Assembly: GCF_014839835.1 (NCBI RefSeq)
Contig: NC_071615.1
Location: forward strand, 5,084,001-5,148,000
DNA length: 64,000 bases
Direction of reading: 5' to 3'
Origin: Dryobates pubescens
Taxonomy: Eukaryota > Chordata > Aves > Piciformes > Picidae
Position numbers and translations under genes: made by a program. Positions 22,000 through 33,900 of the stretch are shown here, one piece after another. Below the pieces are notes generated by a model. That model was not told where the DNA came from and did not search any database. It saw nothing but the letters and a program-made list of their open reading frames with translations. Positions within the stretch are counted from its first letter, which is position 1; each line of letters starts with the position of its first letter.

Positions 22000-24046
22000 T
22001 TTTCGCAAAGAAATGAAGGAGCTGCTGGCTTTAAAGGCACTGAACTACTGCTGTTTGAGATCAAGCACCCCAGAAACTGTTCTGAGCAATGTCCTTCTGT
22101 AGGTGTGACCTGGCTCACTTTTGCCAGGCTCTGAAATCTCAGCAGTTGCCCCCTGCTGAAATTCTCCCCCAGCACCAACGTTGCACCTTTCTCATTCCAG
22201 CACCAAGGATCTGAAGTCCTCTTTCCCCAGCCTGCACAGCACCTCAGAAAACACAAATGGCACAGCACAACAAAGCCTGCAAGTGCTGGAGTACTCCTAT
22301 ATTTATAGGTTGCTAAATCTAACTTTAGAAAAAAACCAACACCACAGACCACTTCCAAAGAGCTCCAGTCAAATTGCTACCTAGATGTTTCCAGACCAAA
22401 CCAGAGCGTGCTGGCTTACTGCCATAGTTTTAAATCCTACCCTGCACCTTGAGATTTCCCAGGAAAACATGCCAGTGTTTCCATGTGGGCAGTTATTATT
22501 TACACAAACATTAATGAACATTCCCATGTTGCTTCCTCACTAAGTTGCAAATGCAACAAAACAATAGGCATGGGCCTGACAGTCTCAGGCATGCAAGGAC
22601 ATCCAGTGTTTCTATTTCAGATGTGCAGCTGAGTGCAGCTCAGACAGAAAGGGAACAGTTTGGGTTTGACCATCATTTTGTTGTTGTTTTTTTTTTTCTT
22701 AAAAGACTATGTTTTTTCCAACTGAATTAGGAAAATAAATAAAAGGTTTAATCAACAGCTAAACAGCTTAGAGTGGTTCTGAAATGCCTGATTGATTGGC
22801 TTAGCTTTCCTCTTACTCATGCCTTGAATGAAATAAGAGATGTTCCATACAGTAAGAGCTGTGTAGACAACTTTAGAACAAAGTAGACCTCTTAGACTTA
22901 GTAAGAAACAATACTGCTCCTTATGCTAGGGAGCACAGAAAAGGGACCAACAAACAGGAAAGCCAGAATCCCCTTGCCTTCCTTCAAACTCTGAGCACAT
23001 AAAATGAAAGCCTCAGAGCTTCAACCCTGAGAATGCTGCTCAGTTATCACCTAATCCTGGACATGTCTAACTGCTCAGTGGCTCACACTTTAACCTCAGG
23101 CTTCCCTCTAAACCTGATGTCCCATTTCTGTCCATGTGCAGAATCAGTTTGGTTTGGCAGGTCCATACTCACATCTAGACATCAAGAGGTAAAAAAGCCA
23201 CCTTTGGGCTCAGCAGTTTATCCTCTGGCTGTGGACAGCCAGGTTCAAAGATGTGTTTTCATTTCGCACCAAGGGGTGATGAAGCCTCTCTCCACTGGCT
23301 GTAGAGAGAGCCAGCCAAGGAGTCCTGACTTCTGTGGCTAAAGGTAGTCTTTGAGAACTGCCCCAGATGTGTTCCTTTACCCACTTGCCCAAGGGCCTCA
23401 ATTCAGCAGCATCTTCTGAACACCACCGCTGCCAGACTCTGTTTCAATGCAATGGGAACTGCTTGAAAGCACCAGGAGGTGGATTTCTGCCATCCCTCCT
23501 TCTCTGACACAGCAGCCCCATGGAGAGAGCACTCACAAAACCCCACACCACCCCCACCCCCCTGACCTTGCTGTGACATTAATAAGGAGAAGAGGAGCAC
23601 TCTGATATTGCCTGGCCAGGGGAATGTACTTAAAGGCAGCTCTGCTTCAAGTACCTGATTTATAACAATGGTCAGAATAATTCTCAAGCAGCTCCCGCAT
23701 CAGGGAGCAAACTAATTCCTTTGCTCTCTCCTTGGCTGCGCAGCCCAGAGCCCAGCTGCACCTGAGGTTCCAGCTCACAGTCTATATTCTGCATCATAAA
23801 AGATACAAGAGAGAAATCTAAACTAGAGAAGTAATAACCTGTAAACTAATAAACCAAGCCAGCACTTTGATAGCCAGGCACTCCCAAGAGCAGGGATTAT
23901 TAACGGATGTCCTGAAACACTGTGTCTACTTTTCTGAGAGAACTGGGAAACATTTCTGATGCTCTGTGGATCTTACCCATTTGGTACACCAAATCAGTTC
24001 AGATAAATGCAAAGATTAGTATTCTAAAAGCAGCCCCCTTCCAGTC
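22000..24046. other. Intergenic, no gene recognised
   Basis: Unique DNA with no recognised exon, CR1 or RNA gene. A short T run sits at about 22690. Confidence 0.5.
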
Positions 24047-24243
24047 CACATAGGCACAAGCACTTAAGCAGTTTAAAAAGTAGTAAGAAACTACTCAAAT
24101 AAATATTCACAACAGTGTAAAGCTGCAGTGTTATGGGTAGTCTACATAGACACAAGCACTTAAGCAGTTTAAAAATAAGAGTAGTAAGAAACTACTCAAA
24201 TAAATACTAACAAAGGTATTAAGCTGCAGTATTATGGGTAGTT
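24047..24243 (+). repeat. 96-bp tandem duplication
   Basis: Two adjacent copies, about 24047-24141 and 24143-24243. Both contain CACAAGCACTTAAGCAGTTT and AGTAGTAAGAAACTACTCAA, then AAGCTGCAGT and TTATGGGTAGT. They differ by scattered substitutions and a few small insertions, so the duplication is not very recent. Confidence 0.93.
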
Positions 24244-26019
24244 TTTCCTGGCAAAGCATGGGGCTGCACAGCCATCGATTTTCCTCTGGTAACTGAGACA
24301 GTGACATGCACGACTTATGTTTCTTCAGCAGCTTGTGCACGGGAGTGGAAGAAGGGATCCTGAAATCCTGCAGAATCTCCAGCAGAGGATTTGATGGCTC
24401 TGAACTATTGCCTCTCTCAAGGCTTTATTTCCCTCCAAACATAAAATGGGGTATATGAATAATCTGTTATGTCAAAGAGAGAGTTTATGAAGCTAAATGT
24501 AATAATGTTTACAATGTGATTAGGGTTCTTTGGAGGAAAAGTGCTACAGAAGTCTGAGTGTAAGTAGGGATACCTGTGCTACTGAGCCAGAATAGGCTAG
24601 GAAGCAGGCGGCAGGCAGACCTCTCAGGAAAGGTCTCATTATCTGCCACTGTGTATTCTCAAATCTCCATCTCCTGCCTCAGTCACACAGGCAATAGGAG
24701 CCTTTTCCTTAGCTCTTTGGGGTTGTTAATGTGTTTACTTTCAGTGATGAAGATTCAGCGCTGTTACCTCCTGCTCTCTGCTTCTCGAGTTTCCTATATC
24801 CCAGCTCAGCTCCATGCCAAAGTGAGCTGTCCAATCGATTGAAACTGTTAAAGGTAACTCTTTCATCCCAAGCTAAATCAAAACAGTGAAGTACAGTGTT
24901 TCCATGGAAATCTAAACCCAAGTGGACTCTCTCTGTCCTTCTGTCATGTAAAAAAAGAATAAAATGGAGGCTGGCAAGGATGCCAGGAAGAAGCTGAACC
25001 TTTTTGTTTCCTGAAGCAAAATTACTCTCCGGGGAAAACAGAGAAGGAATAAACTTCTTTATGAGTCAGGAGGCTTCAGTGACAAGAGCTGCTACTATCC
25101 CCATCAAACAGGCAAAGCAAGAAAGAGGAATGTTGGGTGCTGGTGGTTTTTTTTTCACAGACTATTAGTCAGATCGCAAGGAGTGCTGAAGAGGTATCAT
25201 GCCCCTCTGAATGAACCACAGGAACAACCTGCTGAATAAAAGCGTTTTCCGTGGATCTCTGCTGCTCTCTAACGGTGCCTTAAAGGATTCTCAGCACAAA
25301 GTTTCTGTGCTCTTTCTGGAGTCAAGTTTTGTTCAAACTTTTCAATGCAAAACAACAGCAACAACAACAAAAAAATATTCATGATGGCCTTACGAGATGT
25401 TACCTGACCGGGTAACCCACAGCTTCAGGTAGCTACCGCTGCAGCCACAGCTGGGGTATTTTGTGCGTGGTGGGAATGATGGTGAAGGAGATCCAACACG
25501 TAGAAGTGACAGTTTGGAGAATGTATTAAATGGGGCAACTGCAGAAGTCTGGAAGGGTGCAAACCTCTGAGAAATCCCAGTTTTCAGAGCTTTGTACAAC
25601 TTACTATGTAAAATTATTGTTTGTGAGTGCTAGTATTTCAGAGGGGGGGGGAAAGAGCACTAAATGAAGAGTATGCCACTAATAGAAACTGTTGGATATT
25701 ACTCATAGGGCGTAAACATTTCTTTCTGCACTAAGATGTCTTTGTCTCTCACTACAGCACTGATGAGCAGCTGTCATCACTCCCTCAAGCCCCACGCTTT
25801 GCCCATGAAGCAGCTGGACCATTTGGGTGCCAGGTACACCATAGCTTGTCCCATTGGCAGGGAGGCTGTGCAGCCTGCCTCTGACAAGGAAGCTGCTCCC
25901 ATGTCCCAAAACCAGCCTTATTTTGAGGGGAAAGCATCCAAGGGATCAACACAGGCCAAACACCACCCAGCAGGTGGGAGCAGTGCTGTCCTGTGCAGAA
26001 ATGGGGCAGAGGGAGAATT
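24244..26019. other. Intergenic, no gene recognised
   Basis: No recognised exon or repeat family. A run of nine G lies at about 25642-25650. Confidence 0.5.
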
Positions 26020-26530
26020 GAAGTTATTGTGCCTGTGTACTGGTCAGGCTGCACCTTGAATACTGGGTTCAGGTTTAGGCCACTCATTGAGGAGCTGCAG
26101 CAGAAGGGCATCAAAGCTGGAGAGGGTTCTACAGAGCAACTCTTACAAGGAGTGGCTGAAGGCAGGGGGATTATTGAGCCTGAGGAGACCAAGGGGAGGC
26201 TTCACTCTACAAATCCCTGACAGGAGGTCGCAGCAAGGTGGGGGTCGGTCTCACCCCTCAGTGACAAGCAACAGGTCAAGAGGAAATGGCCTCAAGTTGT
26301 TCCAGGGGAAGTTTAGGTTGGACATCAGGAAAAATTTCTAACCCACGGGGGTTGTCAAGCCCTGGAACATGCTGCCCAGGGCAGTGGCGGAGTCCCCATC
26401 CCTGGAGGCATTTCAAAGCCGTGTAGATGTGGTGCTAAGGGACGTGGTTTTGTGGTGACCTGGCCCGTTGTGGTTGGCCTCAATTATGTCAAACGCCTTT
26501 TCCAACCAAAACGATTCTCTGATTCCATGA
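26020..26530 (+). mobile_element. CR1 LINE 3' part, old diverged subfamily
   Basis: + strand CR1 of a different, more diverged type. Recognisable blocks are GGAGGCTTCACTCTACAAAT, TTAGGTTGGACATCAGGAAA, ATGCTGCCCAGGGCAGTGGC, and the end CGCCTTTTCCAACCAAAACG with ATTCTCTGATTCC. It lies about 150 bp upstream of the PSMG3 minisatellite and CpG island. Confidence 0.9.
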
Positions 26531-26679
26531 AAACATCAGCCTCTCTTCAGCCCCCACGTTCACCGTTCACCTTCCAGGCCCGAGAGGTGGCACACACCAT
26601 CCTTTCATGGCCACAGGTGGGGCTGCTGCCCCTGCCGATGACAGCCGGTGTGACACGGGCAGAAACCGGTACAGGAGGC

Positions 26680-27230
26680 CGCGCCGGGGCAAAGGGCCCC
26701 GCGCCGGGGGCAAACGGCTCCGCGCCGGGGGCAAAGGGCCCCGCGCCGGGGGCAAACGGCTTCGCGCCGGGGGCAAAGGGCCCCGCGCCGGGGCAAACGG
26801 CTCCGCGCCGGGGGCCAACGGCTCCGCGCCGGGGCACACAACGGCTCAGCACCGGGGTGGGCGAGGGACGGTAATGTCCCGGAGGAGAGCGCGCTGGGGC
26901 TGCAGATGGCGGCTCCCCGGGCGGGTAATGGCGGCGCGGAGCACAGCGGAAAGCAGGCAGCCAGGGAGGGAGGGCCGGCGGCGGCCGCCCTGCGCCATCT
27001 CCCCGCGCCGCCGGGGGCGGGCCCGGGCAGAGAGCGGCGGCGCGGCGGGGCCTGGCGCGGGGACCGGGGGGCTCGGCGGTTGCTTTTCCGCAGCCTGGGC
27101 CCGGCTCAGGCAGCTCGGAGGTCTGTGGGGCCCGGGCTGGAAAGCGGGGCTCGGGGTTCGCCCGCTCGGTGCCAGCGAGCGGGAGGCTGCGAGGGGAGGG
27201 AGGGGACGGCCTGCAGCGGAGGTGCCATCA
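26680..27230. promoter_or_regulatory. CpG island, promoter of PSMG3
   Basis: A dense CG-rich block covering the minisatellite and the following 370 bp. Two YY1-type sites lie at 26902-26913 (GCAGATGGCGGC) and 26927-26935 (AATGGCGGC). YY1 sites of this form often lie just downstream of transcription starts of housekeeping genes, so a start near 26.85-26.9 kb on the + strand is likely. It would give a noncoding first exon spliced to the acceptor before 27489. The exact first-exon donor cannot be chosen confidently. Confidence 0.75.
26690..26857 (+). repeat. GC-rich 21-bp minisatellite with alternating units
   Basis: Seven units plus a degenerate eighth. The units alternate between an 'AAAGGGCCCC' type and an 'AAACGGCTCC' type, each followed by GCGCCGGGGG, giving a 42-bp higher-order period. 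Units 5 and 7 are 20 bp instead of 21. The array stays open in several frames on both strands, producing Pro-Gly-Ala repeats that are not genes. It sits at the left edge of the PSMG3 CpG island. Confidence 0.95.
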
Positions 27231-27490
27231 CTTAAACCACGAGTAGCACGGAATCCGTGCACTGGGTGCAGGCTCTGCCGCGGGGCAGTTAAATTCCTCC
27301 TTCCAGTCAGGAGTGTGGGGTGCTGACCGTTGTGCCTGCACAGACACACACCTCAGGGCGCTTTTGTGGTCGGAAATCAACTTAACGTGGGTGTTTCAAA
27401 TGGAAAGGGATGGATTTGGGCTTTTTATGGCCTGTGGTCTGCCTTTCTAATCTAATGCTGTTTTACTGTTATTGTTGTTTTTCTGCAGCG

Positions 27491-29973
27491 ATGGAAGCGA
27501 GTCCCATCGTGACGTCCAAGCAGCGAGAGGAGGTGGTACACGGGGTCCCGACGGAGGTGGTCTGCACAGCCTTCTCCAACTCGGTCCTCGTGGTAGTCAC
27601 ACAGTACGGCAAAATGGGAACAATCGTCTATGTGGACCCCAACACAATCGCTGACAACGTGGGCAGGCCCTCCCTCACCACAAAGGTGCTACTGGGCAAG
27701 GATGAGGTGAGAGCGGATGTGCAGTGCACAGGCAGCGAGGATGAGGGGGAAATGTAGTAAGTAGGTGGGGCTGCACAACTTGCCAGGGAGTTGATGAATC
27801 ACAGCAGTTAAGCAGTGTTTGCACTGTGGTAAGATTAATTTCGCTGTACTGAGGAAAGAGGGGTTCATCAGAAAGGTATGTGTGCCCATCTGCTCTTTGA
27901 CATAATAAAAGTTTAACTAACTGTGAGCAGTTTGGGGATCTGTTTTGTGTCCTACAGGATATGGATTGCTTCACCATGTTTATGGAAGGTTTGATAAAGC
28001 CCCTGTTGATTCAAGGGTTGGAAGATTAAACCTGCAGCCTTTGATAACCTTTTTTGAGGTTTCTGTTGCAGTCAGTTTGTTTTCCTCTTCAAAGCCTTTT
28101 TCTCACCCCCACCACCAATCTATGCCAGCCCCGTAGTGGACTTTAGTTGCCCTTTCCCAAGTGTGCCTGCCAGCACCTTCCCTTGATAAAGTTTAATTTG
28201 TTTTGCTTCAACAAAATGAGTTTTTATCGACCATTTCACAAAGCTGGAGAGAGAGCAGAAGGAAATATGTTTCACAAAGCATCAACTAGTCAGGCATTAA
28301 AACAGAGAGTTACAGAGCTACGAGATTATGAGACTTTCCATCAGGGCTGGAGCTATCAAACATTACTTGCTAACCTTAACTAGAAAAACTCTAGTAACAC
28401 AAGGCTCTGATTCTAGCCATGGCTTCGCCTTGGGGAATTCTCATTCTTCAGCAATAGCTTTCCTTCTGTGGATGGGAAATGTTTTTGCTTTCCCTGGCAC
28501 AATACCTGCTAATTCTGACCACTTCCACCCCCAAGCTGGTTTTGTGTTTTGTTTGGAAGTGGCAAATGCTATTGTTTACTTTGTTGCATACTATTTTCAA
28601 ATAATTCTATTACCTTAATCCATCTAAACCTTAAGGGAAGGCTTTCACTGGTTTGCTGCCTTCCTGCTCCTCCTCATTAACATCTCTGTTTGGGTGGTTC
28701 GTGCTTCCAAACCACACGGGTAAGCTTAAATCAAGCAAACTCATTCTTCTGATACATACATAACTGTGGGTGTAAATAAAACCTAGAGAAGCTGAATGTT
28801 CTTGCTAAAGAAACCTCATTAGGAAGATTATATCCTGTTTCTTCCCTCTTTCAGCCTCACTGCTTACTTCTGCTTTTCATTATTCTGTTAAAATCAAAAC
28901 CAACATGTCTTTTACACATGGCGTGCAAAGACTGTCTGTATAACACCACTTTGGGATCTCCAGGCATTGCAGAAATAACAGGTTGTTCTCCAGAGCTTGT
29001 CAGTAGAACATAACCCTCTTCAACAACACATTTTTAAAAGAAATCTGTGCTTGGAACCTTACTCAGAAATCTGGCTGTGATGGAAACAGAGACATTTTGC
29101 TCCGTGTCTTTTCATGTAATTTGATGTTCACTGAAGTAGTTTGGGTGAGAGGATTAGCAGAAGGAAAGGTTCTGGCTTTCCAAGTTTTCCAAAGTGGTGC
29201 AAAATTCATTTCAGTCACAGCTCCAGTTAGGTTGTTCCAGGGTGGTTTGGGTGCTTGGCTCTCACGGCTCCAAACTCTTGTCAGGTAATAATACGACTAA
29301 CTAGGACTGGGGGGAATGGAACAAAAATAGCAATGGGTAGATTCAGATTGGATGTTAGGAAGAAGCTCTTCACCTTGAGGGTAGTGAGATACTGGAACAG
29401 GTTGCCCAGGAAGGTGGTACAAGCCTCATCCCTGAAAGTTCTTAAGGGCAGGTATGATGTGGCTCTGAGCAACCTGATCTAGTGTGAGGTGTCCTTGCCC
29501 ATGGCAGGGGGGTTGGAACTAGATGATCCTTGAGGTCCCTTCCAACCATAACAACTCTATGATTCTCTGATTCTTCCCACTTAAGCTGGTTATGAAAGTG
29601 CTGTCTAAAGTTCCCTGTTCCATGGCTATGCTGGTGAAGTGAGCTGCTTGTCTGTTCCCAGTCATGGTAGAACCACTCAGCAAACTGCATGCTCGGTCCG
29701 AGTCCAGTTTGGCAGCTCCTTGGTGTGCTGCGTGCTATTGCAGGACTCTCCCTCTCCTGACTTGTGTGGGAAGGCTCTCCTACATGAAGGAATGCACATC
29801 TGTATGCCTTTGCTTTTCAGCCCTTGGTCCATGTGTGTGCCAGAAACCTGGTGGCGTTTGTCTCTCAGGAAGCTGGGAACAAACCTGTTCTTCTCGCCAT
29901 GGCTTTGAAAGACAAGACCATGGAAGGAATACAGGCTCTACGGGAAGTGATCCGAAGTTGCCAAGTGTGGTGA
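27491..29973 (+). CDS. PSMG3: Proteasome assembly chaperone 3 (PAC3)
   Basis: PSMG3/PAC3 pairs with PAC4 and helps build the alpha ring of the 20S proteasome in the cytosol. Two coding exons: 27491-27706 (acceptor TTTTTCTGCAG ends at 27488, two bases before the ATG) and 29821-29973, joined by a phase-0 intron with GT at 27707 and TTTTCAG ending at 29820. They encode 122 residues, the same length as the human protein as I recall it. Recognisable blocks are VPTEVVCTAFSNSVLVVVTQ, GKMGTIVYVD, LTTKVLLGKDE, then PLVHVCARNLVAFVSQEAGN and the C-terminus ALREVIRSCQVW. The intron holds a CR1 copy (29290-29575). The CpG-island promoter suggests housekeeping expression. No defect is visible. Confidence 0.97.
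29290..29575 (+). mobile_element. CR1 LINE 3' end inside PSMG3 intron
   Basis: Sense-orientation CR1 of the same subfamily as 10343-10820: GGGTAGATTCAGATTGGATG, GAACAGGTTGCCCAGGAAGG, GGTTGGAACTAGATGATCCT, and a tail of TCTATGATTCTCTGATTC. It ends about 245 bp before the second coding exon of PSMG3. Confidence 0.94.
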
Positions 29974-30344
29974 AGTTGTGCCATCTGGATTCAAGGAAAT
30001 GATCTTGAGTCCATGACTCATCACCACTTATTTAAAAGGACCCGAAATGAAAATGATGGAATGCCTTTGTGCTGGTTTTGGATGTGCTGAGGAATGTCAT
30101 GAATTTTTCTCTACTGTGTAGAACATTTGTGGGTTTTGTTACCATGGCAGGTTTGCAGTCCATATAGTCAGTGATGAGACGAGAACAATTGTCTCAACAT
30201 GCAAGAGGAGGAGTATTTTTACCACATTGGGTGGGATGTATGTTTGGGAAATGGCCTGGCCCTGCATTTGTGTCCTGAGGAGCAGCAGATGCCAAGCTCT
30301 GTAACTGCGCTGTACCGCAAAGGGGGAACACCCAGTGCAGGAGG

Positions 30345-30350
30345 AATAAA
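30345..30350 (+). terminator. Poly(A) signal of PSMG3
   Basis: AATAAA about 370 bp after the PSMG3 stop codon. It is the first canonical hexamer in a 3' UTR of otherwise unique sequence. Confidence 0.7.
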
Positions 30351-30365
30351 AGAAACATTGACAAA

Positions 30366-30711
30366 TCTAATTTTACCTGTTTTCTTTCTTGCTCTGTGAA
30401 AATCACTGCCATTGAAACAGGCTTCAGTTGCAAATCAACAGCAGTTGCATAATAGGAAAGATTTTCTTGCCTGTTTTTAAGGAAATGAGTCCTATGTGAC
30501 TGCTTTTGTCCTTATGTCAGTCCCTTGCCTGATGTAGGCTGAATCCATTTTCCACTTTTCACTCCCAGTTTTAAAGAGAGGCAAATAATTGTGCTCTGCA
30601 GATGGCATGAAAGCTGATGTCAGGGTGGAAGCCACGGATGTCAAAGAAGTAGAGGTAGCTTGGGGCACCTGCAGTGAGCTGGCCCTTTCCTGAAGCACCC
30701 ATTTTTAGGAG
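30366..30711. other. Intergenic, no gene recognised
   Basis: Unique sequence between the PSMG3 3' end and a CR1 fragment. Confidence 0.5.
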
Positions 30712-30977
30712 ATCATAGAATCAATAAGGTTTGAAAATACCTCGGAGATCATCAAGTCCAACCTATCACCCAACACTTCATGGCTAACTAAACCATGGCT
30801 TCAAGTGCCACATCCAGTCCCTCTTTGAACACCTCCAGGGACAGTGACTCCACTACCTCCCTGGGCAGCACATTCCAATGGCAAATAACTCTGGGAAGAA
30901 CTTTCTCCTCGCCTCCAGCCTAAACTTCCCCTGGTGCAGCTTAAGACTTTGTCCTCTTGTTCTGGTGCTGGTTGCAA
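30712..30977 (-). mobile_element. CR1 LINE 3' fragment
   Basis: - strand CR1. The + strand begins ATCATAGAATCAATAAGGTT, followed by GATCATCAAGTCCAACCTAT, the AACACCTCCAGGGACAGTGA block, and CTTCCCCTGGTGCAGCTTAA. 5'-truncated at the TTCTGGTGCTGGTTGC block. Confidence 0.93.
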
Positions 30978-33900
30978 TGATGTGGGGGCAGAAGGGTTTT
31001 GGGGGGGTAGGTTACACAGGGGCATTTCTCCAGAGTCTGGTGAAAAAAAAAAAGGTGTTAGATGAAGTCATATGAGGTTAATAGCCAAACTCTTGCCATT
31101 TGCTTGGAAAGCACATTTGGGTTTACCTCTTCCTGTAAAAAGTAACACCAAGTAGTAAATTTTTAAGTGAGCTGTTACACACTTTTGTCAGTTGAATGAG
31201 CAGAGGCCAGGTCTTGGATTGTGGGCAGGGAAGGCTCGGTGCTGTGTCGAGACCCATCGATATCCGCGCTATCAGCACAACGCCTGTTCCTGCCCCATGC
31301 AGCTCCAGCTGCTGGGTCATTTCTGTTGCTTAAAAAAACCCCACACCAAACAAAACCCCAAAAAATCCCCTGGAAGTAGAAACCCAGAAAATGCCTTTGG
31401 AGAGGGCTCTTTTTCTCTGCAATGAGGGTTATTTACAGGATTTGGAATTAGGAGAAACGAAACCTTTTTAAAGCACATCCAAACACCGCAGGCGTGGAGC
31501 TGCCCTTGACAAGAAACTTCATCTAAAAATAATTCTCCGAACTATGCTTCCAAGAATCAAAGATTTGCATTTGTCAGAACTCCAAATTTTCCCTCTTTTA
31601 CACTTTTTTAATTTTGGGGTTTTTTTTTTTTTTGGGCTGGTGGTGGGTTTTTTTTTTGTCTAGGAAGGCTGAGAGAGACGTGTGGAATTTGTTAGTGTCG
31701 GCCCTGGATTGCTGGTAGGGATTCTTACCCTACACAAATCCAATATGTTTGCTAGATCCTGATGCTCTTACGGTGTCTGCAGCTCGAGCAGCTTGTGGAA
31801 TCCATAAGCAATTAGCAAATGGAATGTAAATCAGCTCTCCCGTCATGGTGAGATGGTGGCACACCACTGCTGTGCCCTAGAGATCTGACTGTTACTACCT
31901 CGCTGACCACAAGTTAACCACCTTCATTTCCTGATCGTGTCCCCCACCAGCTCCTCACAGGGTGGTGGGTAAAGAAAGGACATGGAGAGGTCTCCCATTT
32001 GATACTTGGAGCTGGGGCAGACTTACCTTGCTGCTTTTCCATGGGCAATAAATTAGAGCACGAGCTGCTGGTCCCTCAACTTTGCTCCGCTCTGCAGTAA
32101 ACCAGAGGGAAGGCCTGTCCCAAAAACCAGGCACAAGTCTGCAGGTGACACTAGCTGCCTGCCTTTTAGTCATTGCTGTCCTCCAGGTAAGGATTACTTC
32201 CCCACTGCAGGAAAACCTGCTTTTGCCACCCAGGCAGAGCCCTCACTCATGGCTGCAGGACGTGTGCCAGGTTGGGGACAGCAGTGTCAGGCTGTGATGT
32301 GGCTTTCCATCTGTGTTTGCTTTCTGGGTGTGGGTGCTGAGCACGGTGGACTGGCCAGGTAAGTTGGGTAGCTTTTCCATGGGAGGTGAAGCCCAACCTG
32401 CTGCTCCAGCTCCCACAGAGACCAGGGTGCAGCAAGGGTGAGCAGGGTGCTGGCAGGGCCCACTGCCAGTAGGCGGGCAGGGCTGGGAGGGTGACTGGAG
32501 GAGGAGTCTCCCGCGGGCGTAGGTGGAGGAGGGCACAGGGGATACAGAGGCAGGTGCATGGCAGCCAGACCCGCTCCTGGAGGAGCCTCGCAGGGTGAGT
32601 GGGGCCCTGGGAGGGTGCAGTGACTATGGACACCCTGTCATGGAGCATAGGTTGTCCCAGCCATTGATACTGAGCTCCCGTGGGAGGGCAGAGACCAGAG
32701 ACTGCTGCAAGAGCTGTGTGTGTGTGTGTCACCCCTCCTCCAGACAGGCTTTAAGGAGGGCTCGGTGCTGCCCTGCCTTAATTTATAGCTATGTGCTATA
32801 GGTCCTTCCTCCTGGGTGGCCTGGGAGTGGTATGGAGAGGCTGCTTGGGTAAATAACCCCTGTGCCCTGGCTTTATCTGAAAGCAAGCAAGACAAAAGGT
32901 CCCCTGTGCTGGTGGAACTGAGCCTGGATGCTCCCCTCCCAAGAATGGGGGTCAGGGATCTCTCCCCCCTTACCTCAGCGCACAGCCAGCACTGTAGAGG
33001 CACTGTTGAGGGGCAGCACAGACTCTTCTTTCCTTTCTGACTGCCCCAGTGCCACACAGGGGCTGCTGCTAACATTGGGATTTGTCCCAGGTGCTCCGGG
33101 ACATGAGGAGGTATGTGAGCTGGCAATCTGTGCTCTGGCAGCCTGCAGATGGAGGGAATCCCTGGCCAAATGAAAAGCCCCATGTGCAGGTGGCCTGCCT
33201 GAACACAGATCTCACTGCTCAGTTTATCTTCTGCTCAGTGCTCACTTAGCATCACTAATATCCCAGGGAGTGAGTGCAACAGGTAGACACTGCATGGCAG
33301 CTGCCTGCAGGGTGTCTGGAAGTGGCACTGGCACAGTCCTGCCGAAGAGCTGAGTTTTGCTGCTGATATTTTTCTCTGTGTCTCCTCAGTGACTTTGTTT
33401 CAGAAGCAAATGTCCCTCTTAACTGCATTGAATTGCCCAGCTATCTTGCACAGCCAGGATCTAATTACCTCTGGAGCTGGAAGCCCGGTCTCCAAGTGGC
33501 ACCAAGGCCTTTGTTTTTAATGACTTGCTCTGCTGCCTTCAGAGTGTGACAATGTAGGGGAGTCTGCCAGGTCCGACTGCTGGTGCCGCTGTGCTTGCAC
33601 CACAATGCCTGGGAAAGCTGATAGGAGTTGGGATGTCTTGGGCCAAGCATCTGTGGCACAGTGCTGGGTTGAGAAGAGAATAAAAGGGTGCAGGGATAAG
33701 CATAGGTCTCCACCTTGTCCTAGGAAGCAAGCTGGATCACGTCCTTCCCTATCATGATGCTCTGGCAGAGGAAAAGCATCCCAAATCCAGCTGCACAGCC
33801 CCAGGCGGCAGCAGGGAAGTGCCCAAAAAGAGTGAGGAGTGATGGGGAATGGGGCAAAGCTGGGCTCTCACCTCCACCCTGCACTGCGAGCTAACTCCCT

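Noticed and set aside
26452-27349. Several long frames on both strands across the PSMG3 CpG island (up to 239 codons)
   Set aside because: They arise from the 21-bp minisatellite and from stop-poor GC-rich DNA; no family resemblance.
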